Notes under the pieces: generated by a model
The model's input: only the letters and a program-made list of their open reading frames with translations
Told to the model about the DNA's origin: nothing
Databases searched by the model: none
DNA from: Pezicula radicicola
Lineage: Eukaryota > Ascomycota > Leotiomycetes > Helotiales > Dermateaceae
DNA length: 64,000 nucleotides
Assembly (NCBI GenBank): GCA_003008705.1
Contig: PDUO01000076.1
Coordinates: 22,576 to 86,575 of the forward strand
Reading direction: 5' to 3'
Translations under genes and position numbers: made by a program
Part shown: positions 12,252 to 24,094 of the stretch, one piece after another
Layout: each line of letters opens with the position of its first letter
How positions within the stretch are numbered: the first letter of the stretch is position 1

Positions 12252-13127
12252 GAATGCAATACCTGTCGGGCACTCGCCAAACGGTCTCCAACGTCGCGAC
12301 GGCTCATATAGGAAAACCTGCTGATACCTGAGTAGTACAGGCCAATCAAATCTAGTGTATAGAAGTTTTATGAATATAAAGGCAGCTTAGCTAGAGTACC
12401 CAGATAAAGCTATTCTATATAACTGCTGTACAAATGTGCTTCAACCTAGTAAGAGGACTCCTAGACAACAATCATAAAGCAGAGAAAAACTCTCGTGGCT
12501 TTCGCTATAATCTTATTGACAAGCTCGGTACTTCGTAGCATGTTAAAGCTCTGCTTCTGCTAGCAGCTGCATTCCACGATACTTCTAGAGCGTGCTAATA
12601 ACATAAGCTTCTATGCCAGGAAATGGTAGATGTTGCAATCGAAGCCTAGGGAGCGTAGTGAATGCCTAGTCGAAAACTACCTCTCGCTTACTGAACTTGA
12701 GGTTATTTAGTGCGATAATAAAGCCAAGGACGAGATGATCTTGAAAAACTCAGATATTTCCTAGCTGTCTCCTTCATACTCGCCAAGGTCGTCGACAAAG
12801 AATAGTACAGTTTTGACGAGGGTTTAGCGAGTGCGATCCGTCGCTTAAAGGATTTATTACTAGTATAAAAGTAAGAAGTTACCCCTAACCAAAAGTGCAA
12901 CACACCATATCAGGTTAGAGGTGCGACTTGGTACGAAAGGGGGTCCGAAGAAATAAGCGTCACCCCCATTGGCTCGCTTCCAGCACTTCAGGGGCTCCAG
13001 GTTGCGCAATCCTAATACTACCGTCTTGAATAAACCCAAATTCAAAGCACTGCACTAGGTAGATTTGTGACTTCATCACTGCGAATTAATATTAATTTAT
13101 CCAAATCCCGGAGCATCACACCACGCC
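12252..13127. other. intergenic, possible relic coding fragment
   Basis: No intact gene. A plus-strand stretch near 12730-12860 reads DDLEKLRYFLAVSFILAKVV and, after one stop, a further IRRLKDLLLV. This suggests a decayed coding fragment of unknown family. The rest shows nothing recognisable. Confidence 0.3.
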
Positions 13128-14169
13128 ATGTCACGTCTCCTCTATTTCCTGCGCCAGAAATGGGTTCCCCCCAGCTAATCCAACAACCTCCTTCAAAGGA
13201 AAAAACACAATCGTAACAGGCTCCAGCAATAGACTTGGCTTCGAAGCAGCACTAAAATTTACCCCCCTTGACGCCTCATCTGTAATTCTCGGGGTCCGAG
13301 ATCCCTCTAATGGTGCCGCAGCTAAAGCTGCTATCGAAGAACGAACGAGCAAGAAAGATGCCATGTCAGTATAGCCCTTAGACATAAATTCTTACAGCAG
13401 TATCAAGAACTTCGCCGTTCAGGCTGAGAAACTTGACCATTTAGACGTGTCGGTTTTGAATGCGGGGATTTTCATGGTTGAGTATCAGGAGTCGCCTTAT
13501 GGATGGGGAGAAGACTTCCAGGTTAATGTACTAAGTACAGCATTATTGGGCATGCTTTTATTGTCTAAGTTGAGGGCCAGCAAGACGACGACTAATTGGC
13601 CAATTTTGGAGTTTGTAAGTTCCGATAATTATGAGAGGGTTGTTATTCCACATGAACGTAGGAAGTGGATAATCTTCTCATGTCGTATAATACCAAGGAT
13701 GGGTTCAAGCCTAACGAGCACTACTGGGCCTTGAAGCTTTTTGTTATGTATGTTATGTACACATTGGGTTTACACGCCAAATCTAAAGATCCCTACTCTA
13801 CGAGGCTGGATGTTCTCGCTACTTCAGTTTGTCCTAGGGCTTGTAAGTCAAATATGAGTAGAGGGCTTAATGGGTTCGCGATGAATCTCGTTAAGGCGAT
13901 CTATGGTACGCTGTTCTTGAGAACCGCCAAGCAGGGAGCGAGGACGCTGGTTAGTGGTACTGATCTAGGAGAAGAGGCGCATGGCAGGTTTTGGCAGCAT
14001 GATATAATTAAGGTGTAAATCTTGTTTCTCATGGGGATATAGGCCTACCCCGCTTGTTTCAACTGAAGGAGAGGAATTAAGGAAGAGAATTTGGGATGAG
14101 ATAGTTGAGGGATTGAAGAAAGATGTGCCGGAGGTAGCTGGCATTGTTTCTAAACTGGAAGGTGCTTGA
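13128..14169 (+). pseudogene. short-chain dehydrogenase/reductase, broken
   Basis: The plus strand encodes an SDR protein beginning MSRLLYFLRQKWVPP, then after a one-base shift in a run of six C (near 13170) PTTSFKGKNTIVTG. The Rossmann motif reads TGSSNRLG, where TGxxxGxG is expected; the Gly-to-Arg change is GGA to AGA. An in-frame TAG stands at VxPLDINSYSS (near 13373), where Trp (TGG) would fit. VLNAGIF (NAG motif) and the catalytic YWALK (YxxxK) survive. A second one-base shift falls near 13665 between ERRKW and NLLMSYNTKDG. Near 14015 a 28-nt GT..AG stretch, too short for a normal intron, precedes PTPLVSTEGEELRKRIW and the stop at 14167. Two lesions are G-to-A, as RIP would produce. No function is expected. 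The substrate of the ancestor is unknown. Confidence 0.85.
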
Positions 14170-15956
14170 AAGGTATTCGGTAGTTTGTTCGGTACTTCCG
14201 TACTGCCTGGTGTATCAAACTGCAGAGAGTTCTGGCATGTTCGGGAAGCTCATCTAAGAAAATGAAGTGGCGTATGTTGAGACAAACAAATAGGAAGAGG
14301 CCGCTAGGGAAGGAATTATTGGATTTCCCGGGTTCTTGTGCCGAGTTTATTCGAGCTGTTTGCTTCGGTTCGGGTTTTATCTTTGCCATCCAATTTACAG
14401 CATCTTCAACGTCGTCCCGTCTTTGATAAAAAAAAAATTCGCTGAAAGTGTGATATGCTTCCGGCTCTTCGATTCTTCTTTTGAGACGGATTGTAAGTGT
14501 TCGATTTCCAGATTTTATGGAGGGGGAAAGCTTGAATTTTGTCCTGACTATTGGCAGTATTTTTAGCGTGGCTTGACTCCGTCAACGACCTCTGTCTTAG
14601 TTGGTCGCTTAATGCCGAAGTTTCTAAAGAAACACAAGACTCGGACAGAACGTCCGATTCCACCCACGCCTTGGCGACGACCGCTTCCCGACTCTCGCCG
14701 GCTGGAGGAGGTGAATTATTTGTGACTGCCGCTAATTACGCGACGATACACCTCCTCATCTGGAACATTATGTTTCCAACATGCATGTGGTTAAATCCGA
14801 CGCTGCCAAGGAGGTAAGCTAACGGGGATACAGGAACTCGTATCGAAGGACTTCGCTACACGTGTGGTCTGCGGTGAAGCGGACACCTCAGCCCTCCTAC
14901 GCCTAGAATGCAACTATCCACGATGAATGTAGCTGAGATCATGATCGAAAACGCAGTCAGATTTCCTTTAAGAGGCATATCGTGCATGTGGGTGGAAGAT
15001 ATGCAGATACTATGTGTAAGCGGTTGACTTAATACGTTGGTACTGAAAGTGGGAAAGTGGGAAAGTAATATGAGGCTCTAGACTGAGACAGAGATAACGT
15101 GCAGCGGTAGGGCTGCACGTAAGGCTTGAATGGGCTAGGCAGCAGATGCGAGTATCTACGAGTCCCTACCTACCCTAGGTACCACAGAAAGACGTTTAGC
15201 GCCTAACTCCCCTACTGTAGTACATCATTCGATCCCGACTGCCGGTGTGACAACAACGACCAGAAACTCCATGCATCTCGGAGCTCTATTTCGCATATTG
15301 GATTATATACGGTGGCCTTGAGAAAATTTGTTGTGCTTTGAGTTAGGATTCTCTTCTTTGCTAGACCTACAAGAAGTATGTTATTTCAGGTAGTTCCAGT
15401 TATCATTCAAATTCGGGCCAAGAACTTTAGATAGTTATCGGCGGGCGTGAGCATTTATATAGTTGGGTGCACCTTCTCGACACAACGTTATAATGGTGGT
15501 GCTACTGAAGACTTAGTCCTCGAAGGACATACGGCCTATGGTAGCAGTTATACTGACCATGGTGCAATTAAATTGTAACCACGATAAAGATTGCCGAAGT
15601 CCTACAGTGAGGTCTGGTAAGCTATTTGATTGGTTGAGGGCCAGAGTTCAGCTTTAAGGCAGAGACGATTTGGGAGAGAATAGACCAAAACTTGTAGATG
15701 GTCGGTGATCGAGTGTGCCTTTATAATTTTGGTCGTTCTTGGGCCTGTACGCAAGGCGACACAGTGTCAAGAGAATATCTGGCACCTATGTAGGCCACAT
15801 GCTCTCGTTCTTTCGTGCCGTACTGCAGAAGCTTCACAATTCCGCAAAAGAACTTTGGTTGCTCTTTACATGTCATTACTCATCCGGTCTTATTAGCACA
15901 TCGCAGAGCACTTATAGAGCACAGGTATTCACGGACGATAAGCAATTCTCGATAGA
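14170..15956. other. gene-free intergenic stretch
   Basis: Only short, motif-free frames on both strands. No tRNA, repeat or transposon end was recognised. The right part is presumably the promoter of the Zn2Cys6 gene that follows. Confidence 0.5.
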
Positions 15957-17066
15957 ATGAGCCGAGCTCACGCACAAAAGCTTGACCAACAACCTCCAAG
16001 ATTCCGCTCGGCCTGCGATGCTTGTCATCAAAGGAAGATAAGATGCAAACTTTCTGCGGGAGCAATTTCTTGTGAGCCATGTTCTTCGACTAATCGAGCG
16101 TGCTTTTTCACGCCCTGCCGGAAGGTGGGCCGTCCACGAGGCCCACAGGCACAAAGCCAAACGAGAGAGAGCACCTCGGACTCTCCAAGCACGCCTTCAA
16201 GCTCCAGCTCCAACAGCTTTTTCAGGGAATGGCAGATTTCGAATGATCTGAATCAGTCCATCTTGGCTCTCAACCACTACCACGACGAAACACACCTAGA
16301 CTTAAGTGGCGGCTTCGATCTGGGGTTATTGGATGTTACAGTGCCACACGAAGGTAAGGTTAAAGGATCTAGGAGATGTGTAAATATGGGGGGTGTTGAC
16401 TCGTTTGCAGAACTATCCTCCATTAGCAACTCAAGTATTTCATCACAAAAGGTCGGCACACCCATACTGGCCGTAGACTTTGATACATGCTCGAAAACGC
16501 CTCAAAATGTTGGATCGACCCAGCCTCGTGATGTCAAGCATACCACTGGCAATCCCGAGCCAGGAACGACATGCTTTTTATCCATGCTACACACCTGCTC
16601 GGAGCTAGAAGAAATTATGAACGAACTCAAAAGTAGCGAGTCGGATAATGGGTGTATAGACTGGAGTATACCCGTTCTATTGCGATCCAAAGCGGAGCGA
16701 CTCGACATTGCTGGGCATGATCTAATGTCAGCGATCAGCAATCCGACATTACAAGCTCACGGTGTCACCGTCCCAGATACTGCGCTGCTCGCACTTGCGA
16801 TTGCAGCCACTTTGAAGTTGTTGGAGGTCTGTCACTTCTGGACCGAGAGGAGTAGTTGTTATAGCGTGGGACACATCAACCATGCACTACTTCTAAAGAG
16901 ACTTGATGGAAATCTGATGCAGGCGCGAACTATTCTCGGTTGTATAAGAACTATGGACGCCTCAGTAGCTTCCCTTGCACAGAGTGGGTTAAGCACGACA
17001 TTGCAAATTCACAACCAAATTCAAGACGCTCTCCAGACCCAGTTTTCGTGGGATATGCAAGTATGA
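15957..17066 (+). CDS. Zn2Cys6 transcription factor, AflR-like
   Basis: Intronless 369-residue protein. A canonical fungal zinc binuclear cluster lies at residues 20-49, with Cys at 20, 23, 30, 39, 42 and 49 (spacing 2-6-8-2-6). It is followed by a basic linker RKVGRPRG and a Ser-rich segment (about residues 70-88, TPSSSSSNSF). The C-terminal half (about 190-369) is helical and resembles the aflatoxin-regulator-type domain in pattern (TCFLSMLHTCSELEE, then LLALAIAATLKLLEVC). Proteins of this class bind CGG-type sites in the nucleus and often control metabolic clusters. Here the only nearby genes are GH3 and the two pseudogenes, so it may be the leftover regulator of a decayed accessory cluster. 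That link is inference. The start is the only ATG placing the cluster near the N terminus. Confidence 0.88.
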   Translation: MSRAHAQKLDQQPPRFRSACDACHQRKIRCKLSAGAISCEPCSSTNRACFFTPCRKVGRPRGPQAQSQTRESTSDSPSTPSSSSSNSFFREWQISNDLNQSILALNHYHDETHLDLSGGFDLGLLDVTVPHEGKVKGSRRCVNMGGVDSFAELSSISNSSISSQKVGTPILAVDFDTCSKTPQNVGSTQPRDVKHTTGNPEPGTTCFLSMLHTCSELEEIMNELKSSESDNGCIDWSIPVLLRSKAERLDIAGHDLMSAISNPTLQAHGVTVPDTALLALAIAATLKLLEVCHFWTERSSCYSVGHINHALLLKRLDGNLMQARTILGCIRTMDASVASLAQSGLSTTLQIHNQIQDALQTQFSWDMQV

Positions 17067-20000
17067 GGAATGAAGCATGAAGCAATTTTTAGAAGTACGT
17101 CAAAGGAACCTAAGAGCTTTCTGAGTAAAGTGCAATTATTCTAAGAAGTTGAATTACAGAAATGATGTACTATATTTCCCTAGCCCCACGCGTGACAATA
17201 GCAATGGTACGCACTCACATTTCAAGTCAACTTTAACGCCTTGACTCTACCAATCCCACTACTCTCTCATCTATGCTCGGTCCTTGGAATATCATTTTGA
17301 CCACCACAATCAAAGGTAATGGTGAAAAGGGACGCGTAACGCAGTTCTGCTTATTGGTATTGTCTTGTCCTTTGCATTTCCTAGGCGACTGCCAAAAGCA
17401 GTAAAGAATCTGTAACGTCGATGCTATGCTGATGGATGTATTAGAATGGCAAGTTTGAAGAGATATGGTTCGAGGAAGAGTGAGGATATGCTATCCACAT
17501 GCGCATAGGCATGGTCTGCATCTACAAAATGACACTCGAAGTGCGATGGGATGGGGGCTCGAAAGGGCGCACTTTGATGTTCGGAAATTTCGATGTTTGT
17601 GCCCATTCCATGGAGAGAGAGGATCTTCATGTTTATGTGCAAGTTCGAGAAAGTATCTATGCTAGTCGGTCGTACCTCGTTTGATTTGCTCCTTTAAGGA
17701 CTTGGAGTTTGAGTTCATACTAGTGTAGTCTCGCATACTGTAATATTCAATTATTGTCACGAGGGCATGCAAACTGCACGGAGTCTGTCTGCATGTCTCT
17801 TCTAGCCTCGACATCTCGGCAGACGGCGTGGCAACGACCAATAGGTCTGCACCGTGAAAGTGCACGCTGCATATCCATTGTCAAGTCCTGGCCTCTGTAG
17901 TGGGAATTGGAAGAGGTTTGTGTGATTGCGTATGGCCAGATGTGAGGCGAGGTATGTAGGGTAAGGCAGGTACGAAGAGGATGATGTCTCGAGGATATTT
18001 ACTTCAGGGTCCCTCGGCAAATTTGTCCGCCGGTAAACCTTGTATCAACGTCCTATTATACCTTGCACACTGCTTGTCATTCTATTGTACTGCACCCTGA
18101 CCGCAATTAACAATGACCACATCTCCCCGAAAGACCACGACTAGATCTAGTCTTCCGCACAGATTACCTACTCTGTGCTCTCCCGCTCTTCTGCTTACAA
18201 CAATAAACCTATCAGATTATTTATTCTGCTGATCATTTATCCCCATACTAATAACCTGCATACAAATTAATTTGAGAGCACCTAAAGCTGGCGAAGAGCT
18301 AATCTACCAAACGTCGCGACTGCTCTCTTTCGATAATGACTATCTAGATCCTATGAAAGCCTCTTTATGCCCACTCTGTCGTACAATGTTACGAGGGTCA
18401 AAATAATAATATTGACTGAGCCGTATGGGCGACTACAGAGTTGCTACCGTGTCGAAGTTCTTGGGGAAGAGGCTGGTAAATTTACGTGAATCAGTGCTTG
18501 CAATCAAATTATATTATGGAAGAAGTATTCCCTTTGTGCTCTATTCTCTGTTTCTGCCACGGAGCTACGACTGACCGCTATCTAGGTAGAGGCACCAAAC
18601 CTAACACTGTATAATTTCTACAGAGCGCTGTGATCCCATGCTATTTCCTGCGATAGCATTGAGGGGCCTTAGTCTACAGGCTTTGACACCGGAACATATC
18701 TCTGGAATAGGGGACTGAGTCTTGTAACTCTTGTTGTAGGTCTCTTGTATGTGCCCTTTTTTTCAGTATGATGTAGCAAGTAATCCAGAAACCTCTAGGT
18801 AGAGAAGTATTATCTCTAAATTACACTGGAGATAGAAATTTTGTTAGGGATTAGCAAGATGAACTATTTTCATGGAAAATTCACTCTTAAATTTTGGAGT
18901 TGCCGCTCACATAGACACAAAGGACGTCCTTGAATACAACGTCCTTAACTCATAGCAAGCAAACCTAGTGAATGATATCACATATTTGGAGCTTTCCATA
19001 TTAAGCGAGCTCCTGCAACACTAACCATGGGACGGATAGAGCTCTCAACCTCCCTACCTTTAATTCAGTGGTGTCTGGTCAATAACGTCTCAAGGGTCTC
19101 AAGGGCTGCAGCAATTCCTCGAAGATTACCCAGACTTGAAGAGCCCAGATCCTCGTCTGGCGCGAGGACCTCCTTCTCTGACTAGTAGAAATGAAGGTGA
19201 TCTAACACATTCTTCTGGCTAGATCAATATTATGTGGCTTTGTTGACAACCGAGAAATTTATTCAGCATCAGTGCCCGACATTTTTATTTTAAACCGTCT
19301 AGCATCTCATCTACTGTAACAGTTGCTTCTTCTTTGACATCTTAAAGAAAATGGCAGCTGGATAGAGAGAGGGCCATTAGTAATATAAATATAGATATTG
19401 TCGCACAAGCTAGAAAACACCTACTAATTTTCCTGTGGGCAAAGAAGCATTAAGGTCACTGTGTACCCAACGACAAACATGGGATTAGATACGGGACGTT
19501 TCATTTCGAGTTGATTCTAGTATCGGTCACTTATAAAAGTTTGACTACGGCACCGGCAACTCCTAGGTAAGTCGATCTCAAAGATATAATTTGTTTCCTT
19601 CATTGATATAGCTCTTGACGGTTTGATTCCCTCGGCAGATCCATTGCGCCTCTATTACAACCAAATCATTGTGCGCGATCAAACCATCATTCTTGACATG
19701 GAACAAAGCCATAGTCAAAATCTCATAGAGGCGTTACCTACGAATATTAATACCGGCTGGACAGCAGAGACAGACCTTTAAGCCCTTTTTTTTACCCCTT
19801 CTTTTTCTTTTTGGCTTACAATTGGTTCGGCCACAGAATTCCTGTTCGGCAAGAGCATTAATATCTAGCTGAAGAAGTTGAAGGATGCACAATCGTCCAC
19901 CACGTGGAAGTCAGGACGGGATTGTTTTTCCAAAGGCATTTGACAAAGCTACCACAAACATCATTAAGATGGCTCAGAGAGAAAAAAGGGATCCAAGACA

Positions 20001-20949
20001 TACCGTAAGAATTGGGTTATAAGCGATCAATCTCAATAGTTATCTATTCAGACATAAGAGATGGATTTGAGTAATTCACTTCCCCTAATTAAAATGATCT
20101 CTCATAGGTAAGGCAATTTGTAAGGTATATCAACCCGATAATTATTTAAATAACTTAATGCTGATGATTTTTAAGGAGACTGAAAGCCTGGCCTGGAAGC
20201 TTGGTCTGACCGTCAAGAGGGTTCGTCTAAACTCTCAGGGGGCCATGCCGACGCTAAAACAGGCAATTACTTCATTTAGTTGTGCGACGCATGACACGAA
20301 CTATGCGAGTTGGTAGGGTCGGCTACCACCGCTCTGCTTGTGATTCCGCTGCTGTTGCCGGTGGTGTTGGCTGTTCTCGGTCATCTACGGACGGTAGTTG
20401 CGTGTACTGATACTAGTACGCCCGACCGTTTCCGAACAAAATGTGCCTCGGCCAAGCGTGCGATGCTCATCCGATGCATATAAAAAGAAGTGTCAAACAT
20501 GGCAAGTCTCTCACACTGAGGAATTTCAGGAATTCGAGAAAGCTGGGCTCGTGTTTCCCCAAGACTTGCGCATGCACCGCTAAACAAATCAAATCCCTTT
20601 GTCGTTCTCCGCAGCCCCACAGCGCCGCATCTACGCTCAAAAGTATTAGCTTCCCCTGCGTTTGACTGGCCCGAAGCTTTGCCCGCCTACACAAACAACC
20701 CCTCGTCAACTGCGAGTCCCCCCCCCAATACAAGAACCCATCCGAACCCATCCTTCAAACTCAGAATCTTCATATTACACCGCCAGTATTCTTCTGATCC
20801 AACGTCTTCTTCTTCTTCATCACTCTGTACGTCGTCTACTTTCCATCCACACGTCCGCACTCCGGCAGCACCAGCAGTCAAACAGCTAGGTGCGGGGTAC
20901 TGATCGACCAGCAGTAGCTTCCTAACATCAAACAACCCAAATCGCCAAC
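17067..20949. other. 3.9-kb gene-free region before malate dehydrogenase
   Basis: No frame above about 95 codons, and none with a recognisable motif. Composition is mixed, with AT-rich patches around 18.2-18.9 kb and 20.0-20.2 kb. A pyrimidine-rich stretch at 20670-20900 (CCTCGTC, CCCCCCC, TCTTCTTCTTC) directly precedes the malate dehydrogenase start and is probably its promoter/5' leader. No RNA gene or transposon end was recognised. Confidence 0.5.
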
Positions 20950-22275
20950 ATGGTCAAAGCCGGTATGCTATCATCTGCTAAAATATCGAACTCGAGGGCA
21001 AGCTGACAGTTCTGCTAGTTGTCGCTGGTGCGTCCGGTGGAATTGGACAGGTGAGTTCAGCTATGATTAGAAATAGGATGCAGAAGCTGACAAGACTCGA
21101 CAAATAGCCATTGTCACTCCTCCTCAAGACGTGCCCTCTCATCACCGAGCTCGCATTATACGATGTAGTCAACTCCATTGGTGTCGCTGCAGACCTCTCA
21201 CATATCTCTTCGCCGGCCGTACGTTTGGAAACTGAAAACATAATGGAATTAGAAGCTGATGGTGCAGATAGACCGTCACCGGATACCTGCCAGCAGACGA
21301 TGGGGCAAAGACGGCCTTCAAGGATGCAGAGCTCATTGTTATCCCAGCAGGAATTCCCCGTATGCACATTTCTAGACAGATCCTTCTCCTCTAAGCACAT
21401 GCTAATTGATAGGTCACAGGCAAGCCGGGAATGACCCGCGACGATCTTTTCAATATCAATGCAGGCATCGTCAAAGGCCTTATCGAGGTGATCGCTGAAG
21501 TAGCACCAAAGGCCTATATCCTTATCATCTCCAACCCCGTCAACTCGACAGTCCCAATTGCTGCCGAGGTTCTCAAGGCAAAGAATGTATTTGACGCACA
21601 ACGCCTTTTCGGTGTCACTACTCTAGATGTCGTCCGAGCAGAGACTTTCGTTGCTGAAATCATTGGCAATAAGAACCCCTCATCGTTGAATATCCCAGTC
21701 ATCGGAGGTCACTCTGGAGAGACCATTGTTCCTCTCTTCAGCCAGGCCAAGCCTGCAGTCAATATCCCCGCCGATAAGCTAGCTGGCCTGGTTAACCGTG
21801 TTCAATTCGGTGGTGACGAGGTTGTTAAGGCTAAGGATGGTGCTGGATCTGCTACTCTTTCCATGGCTTATGCCGGATTCCGGTACTTTTCCACAGTACC
21901 TATGCTTTCGTGTCATTACTGACGGCAAAATAGCTTCGCTGAGAAGGTTCTCAAGGCCTTGAACGGTGAGAAAGGCATCGTTGAACCCACCTTCGTCTAC
22001 CTCCAAGGTGTCCCAGGTGGTGATGCCATCTACAAGGAGACTGGCTGCGACTTCTTCTCTGTACCAGTTGAACTCGGCGTAAGTCGCTATCTTATCGTAT
22101 TGTAAAGGTTTTGATGCTAACTATTAGACAGCCCAACGGAGCTGAGAAGGCTCTCAACCCGCTCACAGACCTCAATGCCGAAGAGAAGGCAAGCCTTGGC
22201 GTCTGTGTAGAAGCCCTGAAAGGTCATATCCAGAAGGGTGTAACCTTTGCTGTCCAAGGACCCCCACAGAAGTAG
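20950..22275 (+). CDS. malate dehydrogenase, cytosolic type
   Basis: Seven exons: 20950-20962, 21019-21050, 21108-21218, 21272-21359, 21420-21882, 21934-22078, 22132-22275. Together they give 331 residues with no stop. Catalyses NAD-dependent interconversion of malate and oxaloacetate. The N terminus [15 protein letters not shown] has the nucleotide-binding GxxGxxG at residues 8-14. [13 protein letters not shown] gives the substrate-binding arginines, [10 protein letters not shown] the NAD-contact asparagine, and [10 protein letters not shown] the catalytic histidine. There is no mitochondrial presequence, and the C terminus PPQK is not a peroxisomal SKL signal, so a cytosolic enzyme is most likely. 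The first exon is only 13 nt. It is convergent with TRS33. Confidence 0.96.
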
Positions 22276-22723
22276 CTTTCCCCTTCTCCTTTCCCTTCAT
22301 TCATTGACTGGGCTTTGTTGCCTTCATTATTTTCTTGCTGCCATGTTTTGGAACTCGACTGATCGATGGCTTTTGCCAGATAGGCTGTGATGGCCTTGTA
22401 TATATGGAAAATAATCCTTTCACTGGAGTTTCTCTTTGGCCAAGGCTAGAGCTGGGAAGACGGAGGAAATTTTGGTATAAGCCGGAAGAAGCACTGTGTG
22501 CGCATCTCAAGGAAAAATGACTCTGTCAAGTCAAAAATAAATCCATGTCTAGAACCCTTTTCCACGGATGCGTGTGACTTCTTATATGCCCATTATATGA
22601 CGCCGTGCTGGACCATCCCATGCAATGCCAGTAATGTGAACCCCGAACCGAAAGCGCCTTCCATGCCGCTAAGTTGAAAAATCCATCGCCCGTAACCGTC
22701 CCATATACATGGTGGGTCGTCTT
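22276..22723. other. convergent 3' intergenic (malate dehydrogenase / TRS33)
   Basis: About 450 bp between two stop codons. It holds the two 3' UTRs; no further gene is seen. Confidence 0.5.
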
Positions 22724-23636
22724 TTAAGGCCTGGCAGTAACGCTCTTGATCTGAAAAGTTGCTCCTGGTAGCTCACTTGTCTCTGCTTGTACCGTCGCAT
22801 TTATTCCCATGCTCGCAAGAGCACCCCTTATAATGCCGCAAGGAAACCAGAGGAACTGTATTGGCCTCGTCAGCTGGAGATATCCGTCGAAACTCAACAG
22901 GAAGGGAAGCTTACAGGTTGCGCCCTCACGACTGCTTGGCCTCCAGCTTCGGTACTCATACGTGCAAAGGGCCGGAAAGAGTTATCAGTTAACACGTAGA
23001 CACCCTATATCCACATTAGACCCGCAGACAGTAGTATTGGGGTTTGAACACCTACCCGGTGATTCGTCTTCAAATTATCGATTTGCTTCCTGAACACCAG
23101 CATCCACAGGTCTTTGCAGAGAAACTTTATGACATCGAGAGTGTCCGTAAAGCGTGGTCTATCGCGGGAGAATCTGTCATTGAATAGATGTCAGTCAGGA
23201 GTCCTTGACGAGCTTCATCATGTGTGACCATGAGCTGTAATTGCAAACTGAGAACCACACCGCCCTTCCTTTACTCAAGTTCGCGGTGTATATAAGAACA
23301 CATGAAAAGAACATACCGCTCAACCAAACCCTGTCCAACTCTATAGCCCAACATCTCCAGTCGATAAAAAACAGCATCCCTTTCCTCGTCTTCCTCCATC
23401 TTGCTACCTCCTCCACCGCCTTGAGAACCACCACTTCGAGCATGTAGCGACGTCGGCGTCTGTATGTTACCCCCCGCATTTGATCCTGCGTGTGGACTGG
23501 CACCATCAACCTCGTTCACCAGCCGGTAGGCCATGGGCACCAGTTCGATCATCATCAAGTCGAGACATGAGGAATTGAGGAAGGTGGCACTGGGATCAGA
23601 GGAGTTGTATGGTGGGAGCGGGGAATCGAATGACAT
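22724..23636 (-). CDS. TRS33: TRAPP complex subunit Trs33 (TRAPPC6)
   Basis: Four exons on the minus strand: 23636-23317, 23173-23056, 23004-22915, 22855-22724, giving 219 residues. The spliced protein carries the TRAPPC6/Trs33 signature: [18 protein letters not shown], then [21 protein letters not shown], then [17 protein letters not shown]. It ends in [17 protein letters not shown] and FQIKS. Trs33 is a core subunit of TRAPP, the Rab-activating tethering complex acting in ER-to-Golgi and Golgi traffic. The region between residues ~60 and 85 is a Gly/Ser-rich insert ([12 protein letters not shown]) that varies in fungi. Splice sites match the GT..AG consensus and keep the frame throughout. 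Confidence 0.94.
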
Positions 23637-24094
23637 TCTGGTAGGTTTTGTAGTTGCATGAGTTCTTTGGGTTATGTGCGTATCTTACGATGTTGTCGCG
23701 CGCGTATTGGATGTGGTGTTTTTGGAGCTTTACCAAGTTCCCTTAGACGGAGGTTCGGCTGTGCCGAAGTCACGGTTCTGAAGCTTAGAGTATCCAATGG
23801 GTACCAAGCTGTGGAAGCACAAGGTTAAAGTTTTTCACATATCATATTTTCATTTTTGTTGGGGGTATCTTTTCATTGATTGCTATTTGTCTTAGCTTGG
23901 ACATAATCGCCACACGGTCTGCTCCATTCATCTAGAGCATGAGGTACGAGTGTATCAATCCCCAAGCACCCAAGCACTTAAACGCCAAATTTACTCCCCC
24001 CGTTTCCTCGCCCACCCAGATAACGCCATGCAAATCCGCAACCAAGCACTATATGTGCAAATTATGATACATGGAGAAATTCTGCGTATATGCT
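23637..24094. other. intergenic between TRS33 promoter and SUMO-ligase 3' end
   Basis: About 460 bp holding the TRS33 upstream region and the 3' UTR of the next gene. No feature recognised. Confidence 0.4.
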